Positions 1-11,350 are shown, counted from the stretch's first letter. The stretch: DNA of 64,000 nucleotides from Chaetoderma sp. LZ-2023a (GCA_034401795.1 CM067369.1:88897312-88961311), one strand, 5' to 3'. Notes: a model not told the origin generated them from the sequence alone. Numbers and translations: made by a program.

Positions 1-123
1 AGGTCCATTGACATGCAAAAATTAGAATCTTTCTTGAAAGATGGTGAGCGTTAAAGTGTTCATAGCTATGAGTAACATTTGCTGCTTTGAGGCGTTATTA
101 ACACACGAAGGACTACAGAATCG

Positions 124-461
124 AGGATTCCAGTTTATCTAGCAATCATATGACATCATAATCAACATTGCGATGTATAGGATGACATCATAATCAATGA
201 CGTAGATAAGTTCATCAAGAACGCTTAATTGATAATGGACTAAACGTTGTTGTACGAATTGTATGTCTTTACTATGTACTAAAAATTCTTTTGAATATTT
301 TGAAACTAATTTGACTGGGCACTGTTGCTGCCAAAGAAAAGCTTACCTGTATAGTTTTCTGGAAAATGATATTATCAGAGAGTGCAGGGATCGATCGATC
401 CCAACACGAGCAAAGTGTGGGGTGAGCGGGGCATACGCAGTGTAGCTAAAACGGGATTCCT
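124..461 (-). repeat. Short foldback element, CTTTCCAG family, copy 1
   Basis: This is a roughly 340-bp non-coding repeat in reverse orientation relative to the copies at 17640, 18640 and 21523. Shared blocks are a GATTCCAGTTTATC-like end, a cluster of ATGACATCAT/ATGACGT motifs, an internal GAATATTTTGAAACTAATTT half-palindrome near 290, and a GTAGCTAAAACGGGATTCC end. The imperfect inverted ends suggest a non-autonomous DNA element. No target duplication could be fixed. Confidence 0.55.
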
Positions 462-796
462 CCATTATAAAGTAAGTAACCAGACTAGACTAAAACAATA
501 ATCAATGCCAGCTTAAACGAGAAGAATCCTTGCAAGTACTGTTCACAAAGAATTAAAGATATTGGCCAAGACAAGTATTTAAAAACATACAACTGATAAT
601 TCACACTTACCCCTGCCTAAATGCCTGAGTATGAGTGATTGAGCTAATATCATCTGACCACATCGCAGCATGCACCCCCAACCACTGTCCGAATTAGGAC
701 CAATCCCTCCTGAAAACACACAGAACAAAGACCTGATGACGGGTCAAACCTACCTAAGAGGCTAAAGCACTTTTGCCATCAAAGAATAGTTCTTCT
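462..796. other. Intergenic, nothing recognised
   Basis: There are no convincing exons, repeats with defined ends, or RNA genes. The short open frames here have no recognisable motifs. Confidence 0.5.
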
Positions 797-1024
797 TTAA
801 CCCTTTAACACTTAAACTTCTTTGTTAAAATTTCAATTTTCTCATAGAAAATGTCCATTTCCAGAGTAGCTAAAAGATTATTTTTGAAAATTTATCACTT
901 GAATGGCTGGCTCACTTATCGAGCCAGTAATTTCAATTGTTAATTGTCAAAATAGTCTTCTCATCTGCAAATGAACATAACTGAAGACCACTGCGGAAGC
1001 TGTTTTGGACAGATTGAGTGTTAA
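797..1024. mobile_element. piggyBac-type MITE flanked by TTAA
   Basis: The element starts TTAACCCTTTAACAC and ends with a TTAA after an ATTGAGTG end that, inverted, matches the left ends of other copies. The centre is an inverted repeat around GGCTGGCTCACTTATCGAGC. The TTAA flanks and CCCTTT ends are the hallmark of the piggyBac superfamily. No coding capacity is present. Relatives are at 2211, 22201, 27430, 28600, 42370 and 53293. Confidence 0.6.
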
Positions 1025-1479
1025 GAGGTTGTTGAAAGACCGCATATCTTCAAGGATCACAATTATTTTCCCCCAAATGGGTTATCTACCTCTAAGTGAC
1101 CACATGTGCTTATTTATCACTTTTGATGAACCTACAATGCTCAATCAACCCTTTCATCGATGAATTGTCCATATCTCATTTTCAAGGCAACAATATAGGA
1201 AAATCGTTGAATATTTTGAAATTAATTTGATTGGAAGACTTTGCTGCCTAAAAATTAATTGCAAAGTCTTCAACAGAATAAGTTTTCTATCATAAAGAAT
1301 GTACTTTTTCAGTGATTGGTGGACTATGAAACAGTTAATAGTGGAATGGATATATAGATGTACATGAATATACATGTACAAACATTGTACAAACATGAAC
1401 TCACGTTTAGGTTAATACAACTCAGGAATTACGTTCAGCTTTTCTCATTAATTAATATACATTTTGTTATCTTCAGTAA

Positions 1480-1689
1480 TTAACCCTTACCACTCTGATA
1501 TCAAAATTTTTAATTTTCAAATTAAATTAATAGATGAACTGGTGTTCATTTTTGCAACAAATTTGGTGGAAGATGGTGCTGTCGAAGACAGCAACATCGT
1601 CCACCAAATTTGTTGAAAAATGTACACCAGTTTCTTCGCTACTGACACAGTAAAAGATAGAATAATGACATCAGTGTGGTACAGGTTAA
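1480..1689. mobile_element. Second piggyBac-type MITE with a 97-bp hairpin core
   Basis: TTAA is present at both edges (1480-1483 and 1686-1689). The left end CCCTTACCACTCTGATATCA pairs with the inverted right end CCTGTACCACACTGATGTCA. The core (about 1536-1632) is a nearly perfect hairpin with arms of about 47 nt, built on CAACAAATTTGGTGGA and its complement, with a GAA loop. This is a different family from the element at 797. Confidence 0.65.
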
Positions 1690-1796
1690 TGCTAGCTAAT
1701 TAAAGGCATCTTACAGTATGCCATATTCATAAATAATGTTTACAAAACAAAAACAGAAACATGTTAGTTAGAATTTTGTACACATGATGTAAAAAT

Positions 1797-1960
1797 GTTC
1801 TGTTGAATATACAATATATACACTGATATACATGCATTGGTATATACTGGATTGGATATACTGGTATATGTTGAATATACAATATATACACGTATACACC
1901 CACATATATACACCAACACAATGTTGAATATAACAATTTCTTCCGATCCAATTACATGTA
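1797..1960. repeat. AT-rich direct repeats
   Basis: The motif GTTGAATATACAATATATAC occurs at about 1802 and 1870, with a shortened form near 1922. TATATAC-rich spacers separate them. This is a simple low-complexity tandem structure. Confidence 0.5.
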
Positions 1961-2210
1961 CACACAAATAATTCAAAGTACATCTTATTTTGTTTCAAAG
2001 TTATTTCTGAGCTCTATAACTGTGAAAGTTTTCATAACAAGAGTTATAAAATACTTTGTTGCCCCAAGGGGCAAGTATGCCATTTAAATTAGGTTGCCCG
2101 ACTGTACTTTCAGGTTGCCCCATTTCTGTAAATTCTGTTGAAAATATGCATTGTTGTAAGCTACATGTATGATACAGACTACAGAATCCTTGTAAATACC
2201 AACTCAAGTA

Positions 2211-2432
2211 TTATAGTAACCCGTTATCTCTCACATCAGCCAAAAACGGCTTCTGCAGTGCTCTTGAGAAATGTCCATTTACTGACCAAGAGAAGACTAT
2301 TTTTGAAAATTTACCACTGGAATGACTGGCTCGGTAACCGAGCCAGTCATTCCAGTGGTAAATTTTAAGAAACAGTCTTCTCTTGGTCCGCAAATAGACA
2401 TTTTCTAAACAAATTACAATTTTCTTGAACAA
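2211..2432. mobile_element. Foldback MITE (piggyBac-type family)
   Basis: An almost perfect inverted repeat is centred on 2338, where CTGGCTCGGTAACCGAGCCAG forms the tip. The arms carry TTTACCACTGGAATGA and its complement, then AGAGAAGACT and AGTCTTCTCT. Outer sequence matches the 797 and 22201 copies. TTAA edges are eroded here. Confidence 0.6.
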
Positions 2433-2546
2433 ATTTGACTAAATAAAATAAATACTCAGCATGAGTACATATACAGGCCCTGAAAATAACAAATTATCTA
2501 GGTTGTCCCCCAGGGCAACCAATGTGTTAAAATTTGGTTGTCCTGC

Positions 2547-2837
2547 AGTAAAATAAACGAAATCACAGATTTTTTTTTTCACGAGAGAGTTGATACTTAC
2601 CTCCCTAATACTCTTTGATATTGCTAAATATCGGCTTTCACTCAATAAAACACTCGGATTAAAAAAGTAAGGTGCCCCCCCCTGGGCAGGTAGTCAGAAA
2701 TCAGTCAGGCGGATGCCAGCCCCACCATCGCGCATGCGCCAACTAGTACTTCCTCTGACTAATTTATTGGCTGACACTATGCAACATTACAAGAGGCTGA
2801 AGACCGAGCCTCAGTGGGGCGCAGAGGCCGGGTCCAT
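2547..2837 (-). repeat. 3' inverted terminal repeat of outer DIRS
   Basis: About 200 bases (2597-2800) match the reverse complement of 16985-17172, including the ACTTACCTCCCTAATACTC block, a GGTAGTCAGAAAT/GTCAG block and the palindrome GCGCATGCGC. The outermost part (2547-2590, with CACGAGAGAGTTGATAC) is specific to this end, as expected when the two DIRS termini differ. Confidence 0.8.
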
Positions 2838-2937
2838 ATTAGGGTGGTAAGTATCAACTCTCTCGTGAAAAAAGAAATCTGTGATTTTGTTTATTTTACT
2901 TCAAGAGTATACTTACCTCCCTAATACTCTTTGATAT
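2838..2937 (-). repeat. Internal complementary region of outer DIRS
   Basis: The first part (2841-2900) is the reverse complement of the 3' terminus at 2547-2604. The second part (2898-2937) matches the complement of the 5' terminus at 17142-17184. They are joined through a single ACT at 2898-2900. This is the join of the two element ends expected in the circular intermediate, and it sits beside the 3' repeat as in DIRS-1. Confidence 0.8.
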
Positions 2938-3477
2938 TGCCAGAATTCGACAGGGAATTCGGCGGGAGGGAGGCGAGGCCAACAGACCAGCTCTTCCCTA
3001 TGCGCTTTTTTCTGCGTTAAAGGCACTGAAACTTCTGAAATTGTGTGGAAACACAACCAGGAAAGATTTGAACATTGGCTAACACAACCGATGGTTGAGA
3101 GATGACCAGATGTCATATGCGCCGCGCTCCCCCACCCCCTCTTCTTGGGAGGAAGACTGCATGACCTCAATGTCCCATACGCTCTCTACATACAAGTGCC
3201 ATGTACTATAGTACAAAGATCGAAAAGGCTTCATTTTCGTATACTCTCAATAATGAACCATACATAAAAACACGTACATGTTAATAATGAAGGGTCACGG
3301 TGACATCACAATTAACAATGAACACCACAAAAACAAGACTGACCTTGTGAAGAATGGCGGCTGTAATCATCTCCCCATTGGTGAAGACTTATGCAGTCCA
3401 AATTAGTGGATGTTTCCATTGATTAAATGCGAAATATATAAAAAATGAGGAAACCTCATCAAATATGTACACCTAAA
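2938..3477. other. 3' untranslated part of outer DIRS
   Basis: This stretch lies between the internal complementary region and the recombinase stop codon. No conserved protein motif was seen. An 85-codon minus-strand frame at 2913-3170 shows no family features. Confidence 0.4.
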
Positions 3478-4400
3478 TTATTTTTTCAAAATTGATAAGG
3501 CGAGAGGATTCGAGGTGTCACGGAGGTAATAGTCTGTATAACTTGACTCACAATGCCACTGAGCTACCGACATAATGTCATCCACAGGGACCCCATTAAA
3601 TAGGGCAGTAGAAGCCACTACGCCGCTGACGATGTGAGCCTTGGCCATGTCAACTTGTTTATCTGTGGCGGATTTATGACAAAATTGAATACATTCAACA
3701 ATCCACCTGGAAATGGTGTCCTTAGACGCCCGGCCATGGGGTTCAATATATGACAACCATAACGCTGACGGGTTCGTCCGCCATTCCCGAGTACGTTGTT
3801 TGTACCAGCTCAATGCTCGGACCGGACACCATGCTTTAGAATTAGGATCATATCTAGTTAAAGCTGGCAAAAAAATGGGTTGACCTGGATATTTCAAAGA
3901 CTGATTTTTAGCCATGAAATTAATCCTAGGTAGAAGCTTAAGGCCTTCACCTGTAACCACAAAACGGTCTGCCTCGGCTGATAAGGCATGAATTCCACTT
4001 CTACGCCTAGCCGAGGCCGCAGCAATTAAAAATATAGTTTTAAGTGTCAATATTTTCATAGAAATGGAACTAAGTGGTTCAAAAGGCTTATCAGTAAGTA
4101 CCTGAAGCACTAGTGATAAACTCCAAGACGGAATCACTGGGGGATTCCTTGGTCTTAGGCTGCCCATACATTTAATTAAAGTATTTAATGTACTTACTTC
4201 ATCATTTCCCCAATTAGCCAAGCAAGGGATAACTGTCATTAAAGCTGATTTATAACCAGCAATAGAGTTAGGCTTGTGGCTATAGGCATCATACAGGTGA
4301 CAGAGGAAATCAGCTACTACCTGAATAGATGAATCCATTGGATTAGTACATCTTTTTGAGCACCATTCTGCAAATCTGTTGATTTTATAATTATATGCTC
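3478..4400 (-). pseudogene. Tyrosine recombinase of outer DIRS
   Basis: This is the C-terminal part of the DIRS pol polyprotein. It would integrate the circular DNA copy. The longest frame opens at 4338, but homologous sequence (NRFAEWC) continues upstream in the same frame to about 4395, so that methionine is probably internal. Visible features are the N-terminal core-binding region (SIAGYKSAL, VIPCLANWG), the catalytic arginine box ASARRRSGIHAL, KNQSLKYPG, and the C-terminal box AQWHCESSYTDYYLRD with the putative nucleophile tyrosine. The HxxR box at 3622-3639 reads AHIVSG: the histidine is kept but the arginine is serine. A 14-base C run at 4410-4423 separates it from the upstream RNase H frame. 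The missing arginine and the upstream frame break make activity unlikely. Confidence 0.8.
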
Positions 4401-5280
4401 TGGAGGTTGCCCCCCCCCCCCCCTCCTGGCTTTTGCCATAAACATGGCTGCTTGCTCAGAAAAGCCCTCCTTAATTCTAGATTCCTTGACAACATCCACG
4501 CAGTCAATCTGAACATTAACGGATTGTTGTGAAGGGCCTTGCACTGGAAGATAATATTGTCCATCAGAGGCAGAGGAACCGGATTGCAGACCAGAAGGTC
4601 CAGCAGATCCGTATACCATGATCGGCTTGGCCAATTTGGGGTGATCAGAAGCACTTGGCACTCCTCCTGTCTGGTTTTCTGAAGAATTTTTTGAATCAGG
4701 ATTGCTGGAGGGAATGCGTATGCATACATTCCCACCCAGCTGATAGCTAGCTCATCTGTTGCGATAGCGCTTGGATCTGGAATCGGAGAGACGTACGTCG
4801 TCATCTTCGCATTCTTCTTCGTTGCGAACAAATCTATGTTGGGTTTCCCCCAATGACTGAACAGACGGTCCGCCACACATTGATTCAGTTGCCATTCCAT
4901 AGGTAAAACACTCATCCTTCGGCTCAATGAGTCTGCTAACAGATTTAACCTTCCCGGAATATGAACTGCTTTCGAGGTAATCCTGTGATCCAGGCACCAG
5001 CAAAGCAGCTTCCATGTCATCATACAGAGACTGGGCGACTTCGTTCCACCCTAGCGGTTTATGTAAGTCACTACTGTTGAGTTGTCTGATCGAATTAGAA
5101 CACTCCTGCCCTGAACTTTCTGTAAGAAATGTTCCAGGCCCATGACTACTGCTCATAATTCCAGTAGATTTATATGTTCTATTGACTGTTCCAGATTCCA
5201 AACCCCTGATATCGTGGATTCTACCAGGCAAGCTCCCCACCCCTCCATCGATGCATCTGTATACCAGGAGATTCTCTGTC
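4391..5280 (-). pseudogene. RNase H and downstream region of outer DIRS
   Basis: RNase H removes RNA from the RNA:DNA hybrid during reverse transcription. The motifs are spread over frames. YTDASMEGWG lies near 5240-5265. INLLEL and LIRSDNSTVVTYINR follow, and the block VHIPGRLNLLADSLSRR lies in the frame at 4391-5023. The next stretch, KPNIDLFATKKNAKM...YVSPIPDP and LLITPNWPSRSWYTDLL, is the region that typically links RNase H to the recombinase in DIRS elements. At least two frameshifts interrupt it. Unlike the inner element, the IRSDN aspartate is retained. Confidence 0.75.
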
Positions 5281-6240
5281 TTCAACCACCATTGAAGATG
5301 GTGGATTAGAGGCTCCAGCACTAGCACATTTGAGTCCAGAGAACCTGTACTTCGAGTCCATTGCGTCATGAGAAATAACTGAATCGGCCACCTGCGTAAG
5401 GCCACCCGACGAATGACAGGTTCCAGAGAAACCATCAATCCTAGCATTCTCAAGTAAACTCGTGCCAGGACATGATGACTGTTGCACACTGACTGTATTA
5501 CTGAGATGGGTATCTGAACTCTCTCCTGAGTAGGATAAACATATCCTATCTCCAGATCGAAGCACATTCCCAGGTAAACAAACTTCTGGGATGGAGTCAG
5601 CTCTGATTTTTGAAAATTGATTATCCAGCCTAAATCTGTGAGAGTTTTCAAAACTATCTCCATATTTGCCGATAAACTTTTTCGGTTGTGTGCTTTTAAC
5701 AGCCAGTCATCTATGTACGTGTGGACTGCTATGCTTCTCCTGCGGAGGTATGCTGTTATCGCAAGAACCACCCTGGTGAAGACCCGAGGAGCCATAGAAA
5801 TTCTGAAGGGTAACACCCTGAATTCCCAGTCTGCCCTGGAATGCAAATCTCAGGAAGCGCTATAGGAATGTGGAAATAAGCATCTTTCAAATCTATTGAA
5901 GCTGTCCACATCCCCCTCTCCAACCCTGCCAACACCGATTTCACTGTCTCCATTTTGAAACTGGGTGTGTCTATGAACTTGTTCAATGGCTTGAGGTTGA
6001 GAATTGGTCTCCACCCTCCAGTGCTTTTTGTTTCTAAGAACATGGTTGAATAGAAGCCGGTTGAATTGCTCCTTTTTGTATGAGAGAATTTATCTCTTCC
6101 TCTATACACAACCACTGATCTGGATCCCTTGGAATATGAGTCCAGATTGGCACCAGAGACAGTCGCGATGGAGAGCCTGTAATCCAGTCGGGATAATACC
6201 CGACTGAAAGTCATCGCAAGACTAAATGGTCCTGAGTCAA
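5281..6240 (-). pseudogene. Reverse transcriptase of outer DIRS
   Basis: The N-terminal RT half is in the frame 5756-6331 (STGGWRPILNLKPLNKFID, then SIDLKDAYFHIPI with the motif A aspartate). The second half is in the frame 4752-5846 (MAPRVFTRVVLAITAYLRR, then HTYIDDWLLKA with the YIDD catalytic pair, and ELTPSQKFVYLGM). A frameshift near 5850 splits the palm domain, so the enzyme cannot be made from this copy. Sequence and motif order match the inner element at 12300-13320. Confidence 0.8.
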
Positions 6241-8425
6241 CCATTCCCACTCTTGCTTGTGGTGGGCCAATCGGTCCCCCCACTGGAGCACCTAGGGAGA
6301 GAGGTGGACGTAAGGAGTGCAAGAGTGGCACTGTCCTTGGCCAGAAGCACCGGAGTGGTTCTCACCATGATAACCGACCCATCAGGCACGATTACCACGA
6401 CCAGCTCCTCGCGCGCCACAACCAGCGCCACGCGCACCTCGGTGCACGGGTGGCTGCCTGGCTGCGCCGGAGGAGCCTGCACACCCCTCACTGCTGGCCG
6501 AATTGCACATGGCCGAGGCCGATGCTGCGTTGGTGGCTGGCCTCTGACCTGGCCACTGGCACCTCGAGCCTGCAGGGGATGATACGCAGGGAGAGCTGCG
6601 CGAATGCGCTCTCTGCGGAGCACTTCAAATTGCTCGCGCAGTGCCCTCTGGTTATTGACCATGGTGACTGTCTCCTGGAGATGCTTGCATCCATCACCTC
6701 CAAAGACCCCAGGGACCTGCCATAGGCGTACGCAGCAGCGTATTATACAGGTCCTGAGACGGACACAAGTTGTCAAGTGCGCCTCGTCCGGACACTCCTG
6801 GTGACAGCCCGGGTCAAACAATCCAGAGCCAGGTTGACTCCATCCTGGATGGCTCTCTGGACCGTTACCAGGCTAGGCTGGTGCGACGCGGATGCTGTTA
6901 TTACCCGCTGTAACAGCTGGGAGACATGAGAAAGGGCCGCAACAGACGCTCTCCCACTCTCCTCCGCATCGCCCAACGTGGTATTGGCTGAACGCAAAGC
7001 ATTCGAGCACTGTGCTCCCGTGTCAGACTGGGAGCCTGGCTGCGTATCCTCGCCTAAAGCTGTGTGGTCATCCACGCTCAGCTTAGGCACCACGCCGTAT
7101 TTCTGATACTCATCAGATACGACGCGGCAACACCTCGCCACCTCGCGAGGGGCCTTCGCGAGACGTCCATGCACCTTGATGGATGTCTCCGCCGCCCTGA
7201 ACATATCAACAATATATTCAGCCAGTGGCAGAGATGGCATTGCGCTCACAGCTGATCTACCTGCCAACCACAGGCGGTGATCACGCTGGCCGGCCGCCTG
7301 TAGGTCTGGCCTGACGCTTATAAGCCACTGACAAGCGTCAGACCAGTCCTCCTCTGTGGCTACCTGCGAGAGCTCTACAAGACGAGGGCCTTCATCATCC
7401 TCCTGAGCGCTCGCAGGTATGCTTGAGGCTGGATAACCTGACACCCCTGGCAAGCCAGAGAAAGCATGCGGGCCCGAAAGAGCAGGCATGCTAAACTGGC
7501 TGGCTTGACCGCGAGCAGGCACCGTGGTATTGCGCGGGGAGCTTAGCGCCATACCACGGCCCCGGCCAACACCTACTACATTGTACACTCTCGGCAAGCC
7601 GAGGTATGCGGTACATCTGGCCGTCAGATCCGACCCGGGCCACCTTCTGCGCTGTGAACCCTACTCCTGCGTGAGTAGAACCATGGATAATATCGCCTGT
7701 ATTCCCTGCGAGGGGTGCACAGACGTCAATGTCCATGGTCATGGCATCAGAAGGAGAACCCAGCAGATAATCCTCTTCATCCTGGCCAGAAAGATTAGAC
7801 TCCGTGTCAGTGAAGAATGCTAACCTGGACTGGTCAGGAAAGGTACCATAGGAGGTACTGGTACCTGCGGTGTGCGGAAAATCCGGGTCTGATAAGCAGG
7901 CACCAGGTTCCAGCGACAACCGTCCATGGATCACCGGCGCGGCAAGCCTGCTGCCAATGTCCTGGATCGCCCCCTCTAATGGGTCCACCTCTGAATCTTC
8001 GAAAACTGGTAACACCCTAGAGAAACCAGATTCAGAGGCGGGGATTATCTGCTCCGACGCAGATGAAGAGGGCAAAAAAAAATTTGGTCCAGGAAGCATG
8101 CCACAGAGCAACTCTGGAACCAAATCTTTGATTGTCCTCTTCATCTCTCCCAACATCTCAACACGGAAGGCCTCCATATCCACAGAGGACGAGGCCTTCC
8201 TCTTACCCTTCTTACCAGGTACCTCTCTCTTAGACCTTCTTTCCTCCTCAGCAACCTTCTCCTTCAACGACAAAAAGTCAGACATTAACTCCAACCCCCC
8301 CCCCCCCCCCCCCCCACTGTTTACATGTCGCATTTAAGCAACAGTCCACAGGAACTGCACTGAAAACATAAGTGCGGGGCGAATCGGTCTTTCAAAAAGC
8401 GACCACATGAGGGACACCCAGGTCT
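6237..8425 (-). pseudogene. gag-like region of outer DIRS
   Basis: Gag would package element RNA. Reading frames change at about 7550 and 6790, with further decay to 6240. A Cys-rich N-terminus (near 8345-8416, PGCPSCGRFLKD...HLCFQCSSC) begins straight after a CTTGTTTCAG acceptor-like sequence, and its frame stops at 8321-8323 beside a 22-base C run (8295-8316). The next frame (7491-8333) has a basic, lysine-rich stretch (KKGKRKASSSVDMEAFR) and acidic linkers. The frame at 6773-7597 carries EEDWSDACQWL and DEYQKYGVVPKLSVDD, which match WSDALAWL and EYDRYGVVPSVTEDD of the inner element. Assignment as gag rests on position and on this pairwise match. Confidence 0.65.
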
Positions 8426-9098
8426 CTGAAACAAGCCAGAGGACGAAGACAATGAGTATTTTAGTTAATAGAATTAGTAACTCAAAACCAAAATAAAAGG
8501 AGAGGAAAAGTTGTCACACAGACCGCCTACAAAGATAATAAACCAGCGTTGGGAAAAACTTTAAATGTTAATAAAGTGCAAGGCTGATTATGACGTCATA
8601 ACTTCAAAAAATAAGAAGATACATGTTGTAAATCAATCCAAAACAAACATCCAGGTGTAAGGACGAATTGTATTCATATCCAGAGCATCCTAACTGGAAA
8701 GGATAGTGTATACAGACTATACAAACATCAGATATACAATGATAAAATGGCAGCAGATTCTATAAATATTTTCAAATATAATTGAAGTGCCTCATATCAT
8801 AACTAGAATACCTGAGTCTTTAGCATAGACAAACCATCCGATCTGATGAACTGGAAGCTCCACCAACTCTATGACCTCTTAACTCTCTCCACTTATAAGG
8901 GGAAGGAAGTGGACCAAGAGGGCAAAGTGAGAAGACCTTCTTCTGAGGCCTCCAACTCACTGGGCATAGATTTTTGGTTAGATAACCTAATAATGTTAGT
9001 AGGAAATGGAACCTTGGTGGAGAGAAAAACAAACCCTCTGACGACGTGCTGTCCTTTTCAATCATAGATAGATACCTGTGGACATAAACACACAGAGA
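8426..9098 (-). other. 5' leader of outer DIRS, distal part
   Basis: This is the non-coding leader of the outer element between gag and the insertion point of the inner element. The remainder of the leader resumes at about 16753. No protein motif was seen. Confidence 0.5.
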
Positions 9099-9100
9099 CT

Positions 9101-9282
9101 GCAGGAAATGTCAATTTCCCTTTCTCCGAGATCTAACAATACTCACCATTCTGTTACTTCTGATATACAGCTGGCCTTGACAGCGGATCTAGGATTATAG
9201 ACTTAGAAAGCTTTACCGACTCCTGGGAACCGGGTACTCGGCTCCCCACTGCCGAGTACCCGTTTACCATAGAGCTCATATT
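9101..9282 (-). repeat. 3' inverted terminal repeat of inner DIRS
   Basis: 9138-9282 is the reverse complement of 16604-16745 with about one mismatch (AGCGGATC versus AGCGGCTC). It contains a 10-bp hairpin stem, GGGTACTCGG paired with CCGAGTACCC, at about 9233-9262. The first 35 bases are specific to this terminus. Confidence 0.85.
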
Positions 9283-9347
9283 GTTTGCATAGCCACCAAA
9301 CAAGAGAAAACTATGGCTTGCCTCCGTGGGGCTGGGAGGCTGGGTCC

Positions 9348-9455
9348 GTAACAGAATGGTGAGTATTGTTAGATCTCGGAGAAAGGGAAATTGACATTTC
9401 CTGCATTCTCCTTCGATCAATACTCACCATTCTGTTACTTCTGATATACACCAGA
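9348..9455 (-). repeat. Internal complementary region of inner DIRS
   Basis: 9348-9403 is the reverse complement of the 3' terminus at 9101-9155. 9404-9455 matches the complement of the 5' terminus at about 16700-16750 (TTCTCCTTCGATCAATACTC). This repeats the architecture of the outer element. Confidence 0.8.
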
Positions 9456-9610
9456 TTTGATCAGTAACCTGGTGGGAAGGGGCAAGCCATACATGCTAAA
9501 TTTGCCCCTTGGAGAAAGATTTTAGACTTCAAACTTGACTAACGGAGACCTAAAAGGACCGTCAAGTTCACGGAACCGAATCACATTCGCGTCACAGCCC
9601 CCTCCCCTTT

Positions 9611-10220
9611 TTCCTCCTAAGAAAAGGGAGAGAACTAACGAACATGTATCTCGCCTGAAACACCANNNNNNNNNNNNNNNNNNNNNNNNNNNNNNNNNNN
9701 NNNNNNNNNNNNNNNNNNNNNNNNNNNNNNNNNNNNNNNNNNNNNNNNNNNNNNNNNNNNNNNNNNNNNNNNNNNNNNNNNNNNNNNNNNNNNNNNNNNN
9801 NNNNNNNNNNNNNNNNNNNNNNNNNNNNNNNNNNNNNNNNNNNNNNNNNNNNNNNNNNNNNNNNNNNNNNNNNNNNNNNNNNNNNNNNNNNNNNNNNNNN
9901 NNNNNNNNNNNNNNNNNNNNNNNNNNNNNNNNNNNNNNNNNNNNNNNNNNNNNNNNNNNNNNNNNNNNNNNNNNNNNNNNNNNNNNNNNNNNNNNNNNNN
10001 NNNNNNNNNNNNNNNNNNNNNNNNNNNNNNNNNNNNNNNNNNNNNNNNNNNNNNNNNNNNNNNNNNNNNNNNNNNNNNNNNNNNNNNNNNNNNNNNNNNN
10101 NNNNNNNNNNNNNNNNNNNNNNNNNNNNNNNNNNNNNNNNNNNNNNNNNNNNNNNNNNNNNNNNNTTCCTCCTAAGAAAAGGGAGAGAACTAACGAACAT
10201 GTATCTCGCCTGAAACACCA
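9611..10220. other. 500-N gap flanked by an exact 55-base repeat
   Basis: N runs from 9666 to 10165. The 55 bases before it (9611-9665) are identical to the 55 after it (10166-10220), starting TTCCTCCTAAGAAAAGGG. Two contig ends that overlap were probably joined with a placeholder gap. Confidence 0.85.
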
Positions 10221-10499
10221 ATATGCCAAGAGGGTTAACTACTCCCTGCATATCGCTTGTATTAGCCTGGGAATGAGCATGAATATATAAGATGAATGAA
10301 CATGATACATATACATAATACAAAAAACTCTCACTTGTTGAATTACCTTATGATAACAGGACTTCAGACGTACCGCCTCCAACCAATCACCGGTTCGGCC
10401 ATCAGTGACACAATCTGGTTGACATCCTCTCGCCTGACCATGCCTGCTTTAGGTTCTTTTCTTACCGAAGTGAGAAAAGGGGAAAAGCAGTGTGGTCAC

Positions 10500-11350
10500 T
10501 AACTATCGTTTCAAAACAGCTAAAGCGAGTGGATTGGCTGAGTCTGACACATCCCTCATATAGTAATCCGTGAATGAGGACTCACAGTGCCATTGTGCAA
10601 CGGCCATGATGTCCTATAACGGAACACCATTGTAAAGGGCGGTCGAGGCGGCTATTCCTCTGACATTGTCTGCCCTTACGCCTTGCACCTGGTGCCCAGT
10701 CGCCATCTCGTGAGTAGTCTGAATGCATTCGACCACCCAACGAGAGATAGTATCCATGGATGCGGCGCCATAAGACTTATTATGGCAGATCCACAGATGT
10801 CTATCGTTCGACCGTAACGAGTCAGTCCATTTCTTGTACTTAGTCAAAGCACGGACCGGGCACCAAACACTGGCATCACGATCAAACCTAGTTAACTTCG
10901 GTATAATGATCGGTTTGCCGGGATATCTCAAAGATTGGTTCTTTGACATAACCTCTGCTCTTGGCAGAAGACGCAGACCTTCTCCAGAAACAATAAATCG
11001 GTTCCTCTCTGCCGAAAGCGCATGGATCTCACTGCGCCTTCTAGCTGAGGAAGCTGCCAATAGAAAGACCGCCTTTAGAGTCAAATGCTTTAGACTAGCC
11101 GAACGCAACGGTTCGAAAGGGTGCTTGGCCAGTACATTAAGCACTAAAGATAGACTCCAGGCTGGAATGACTACCGGTTGTCTCGGTCGGAGATTGCTCA
11201 TTCCCTTCAACATCACATTTAACTGGGCCACCTCTGGACTATCCCTGTTGGCTAGACAAGGGATAACTGATGCCAAAGCTGACTTGTATCCAGCAACTGT
11301 GACGGGAGCTAGTCCTCAAAAGAACAGCTCACAGAGAAAGTCTGCTATTT
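10500..11350 (-). pseudogene. Tyrosine recombinase of inner DIRS
   Basis: Motifs include VTVAGYKSAL, VIPCLANRDS, the arginine box ASSARRRSEIHAL, KNQSLRYPGKP and PVRALTKYK. The HxxR box at 10656-10673 reads ADNVRG: the arginine is kept and the histidine lost, the mirror image of the outer copy. A TAG stop at 10614-10616 truncates the frame. Beyond it the same frame continues with AQWHCESSFTDYYMRD and the nucleophile tyrosine, ending at about 10510. A frameshift near 11320 separates it from the upstream polyprotein. The copy is not functional. Confidence 0.8.

Noticed and set aside
7524-8337. Plus-strand open frames opposite gag of the outer DIRS (also 13614-14153 and 14882-15340)
   Set aside because: They are antisense to the gag-like frames and have no homology signal of their own.
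9522-10323. Long open frames across 9666-10165 and 42620-43119
   Set aside because: They exist only because N runs contain no stops.
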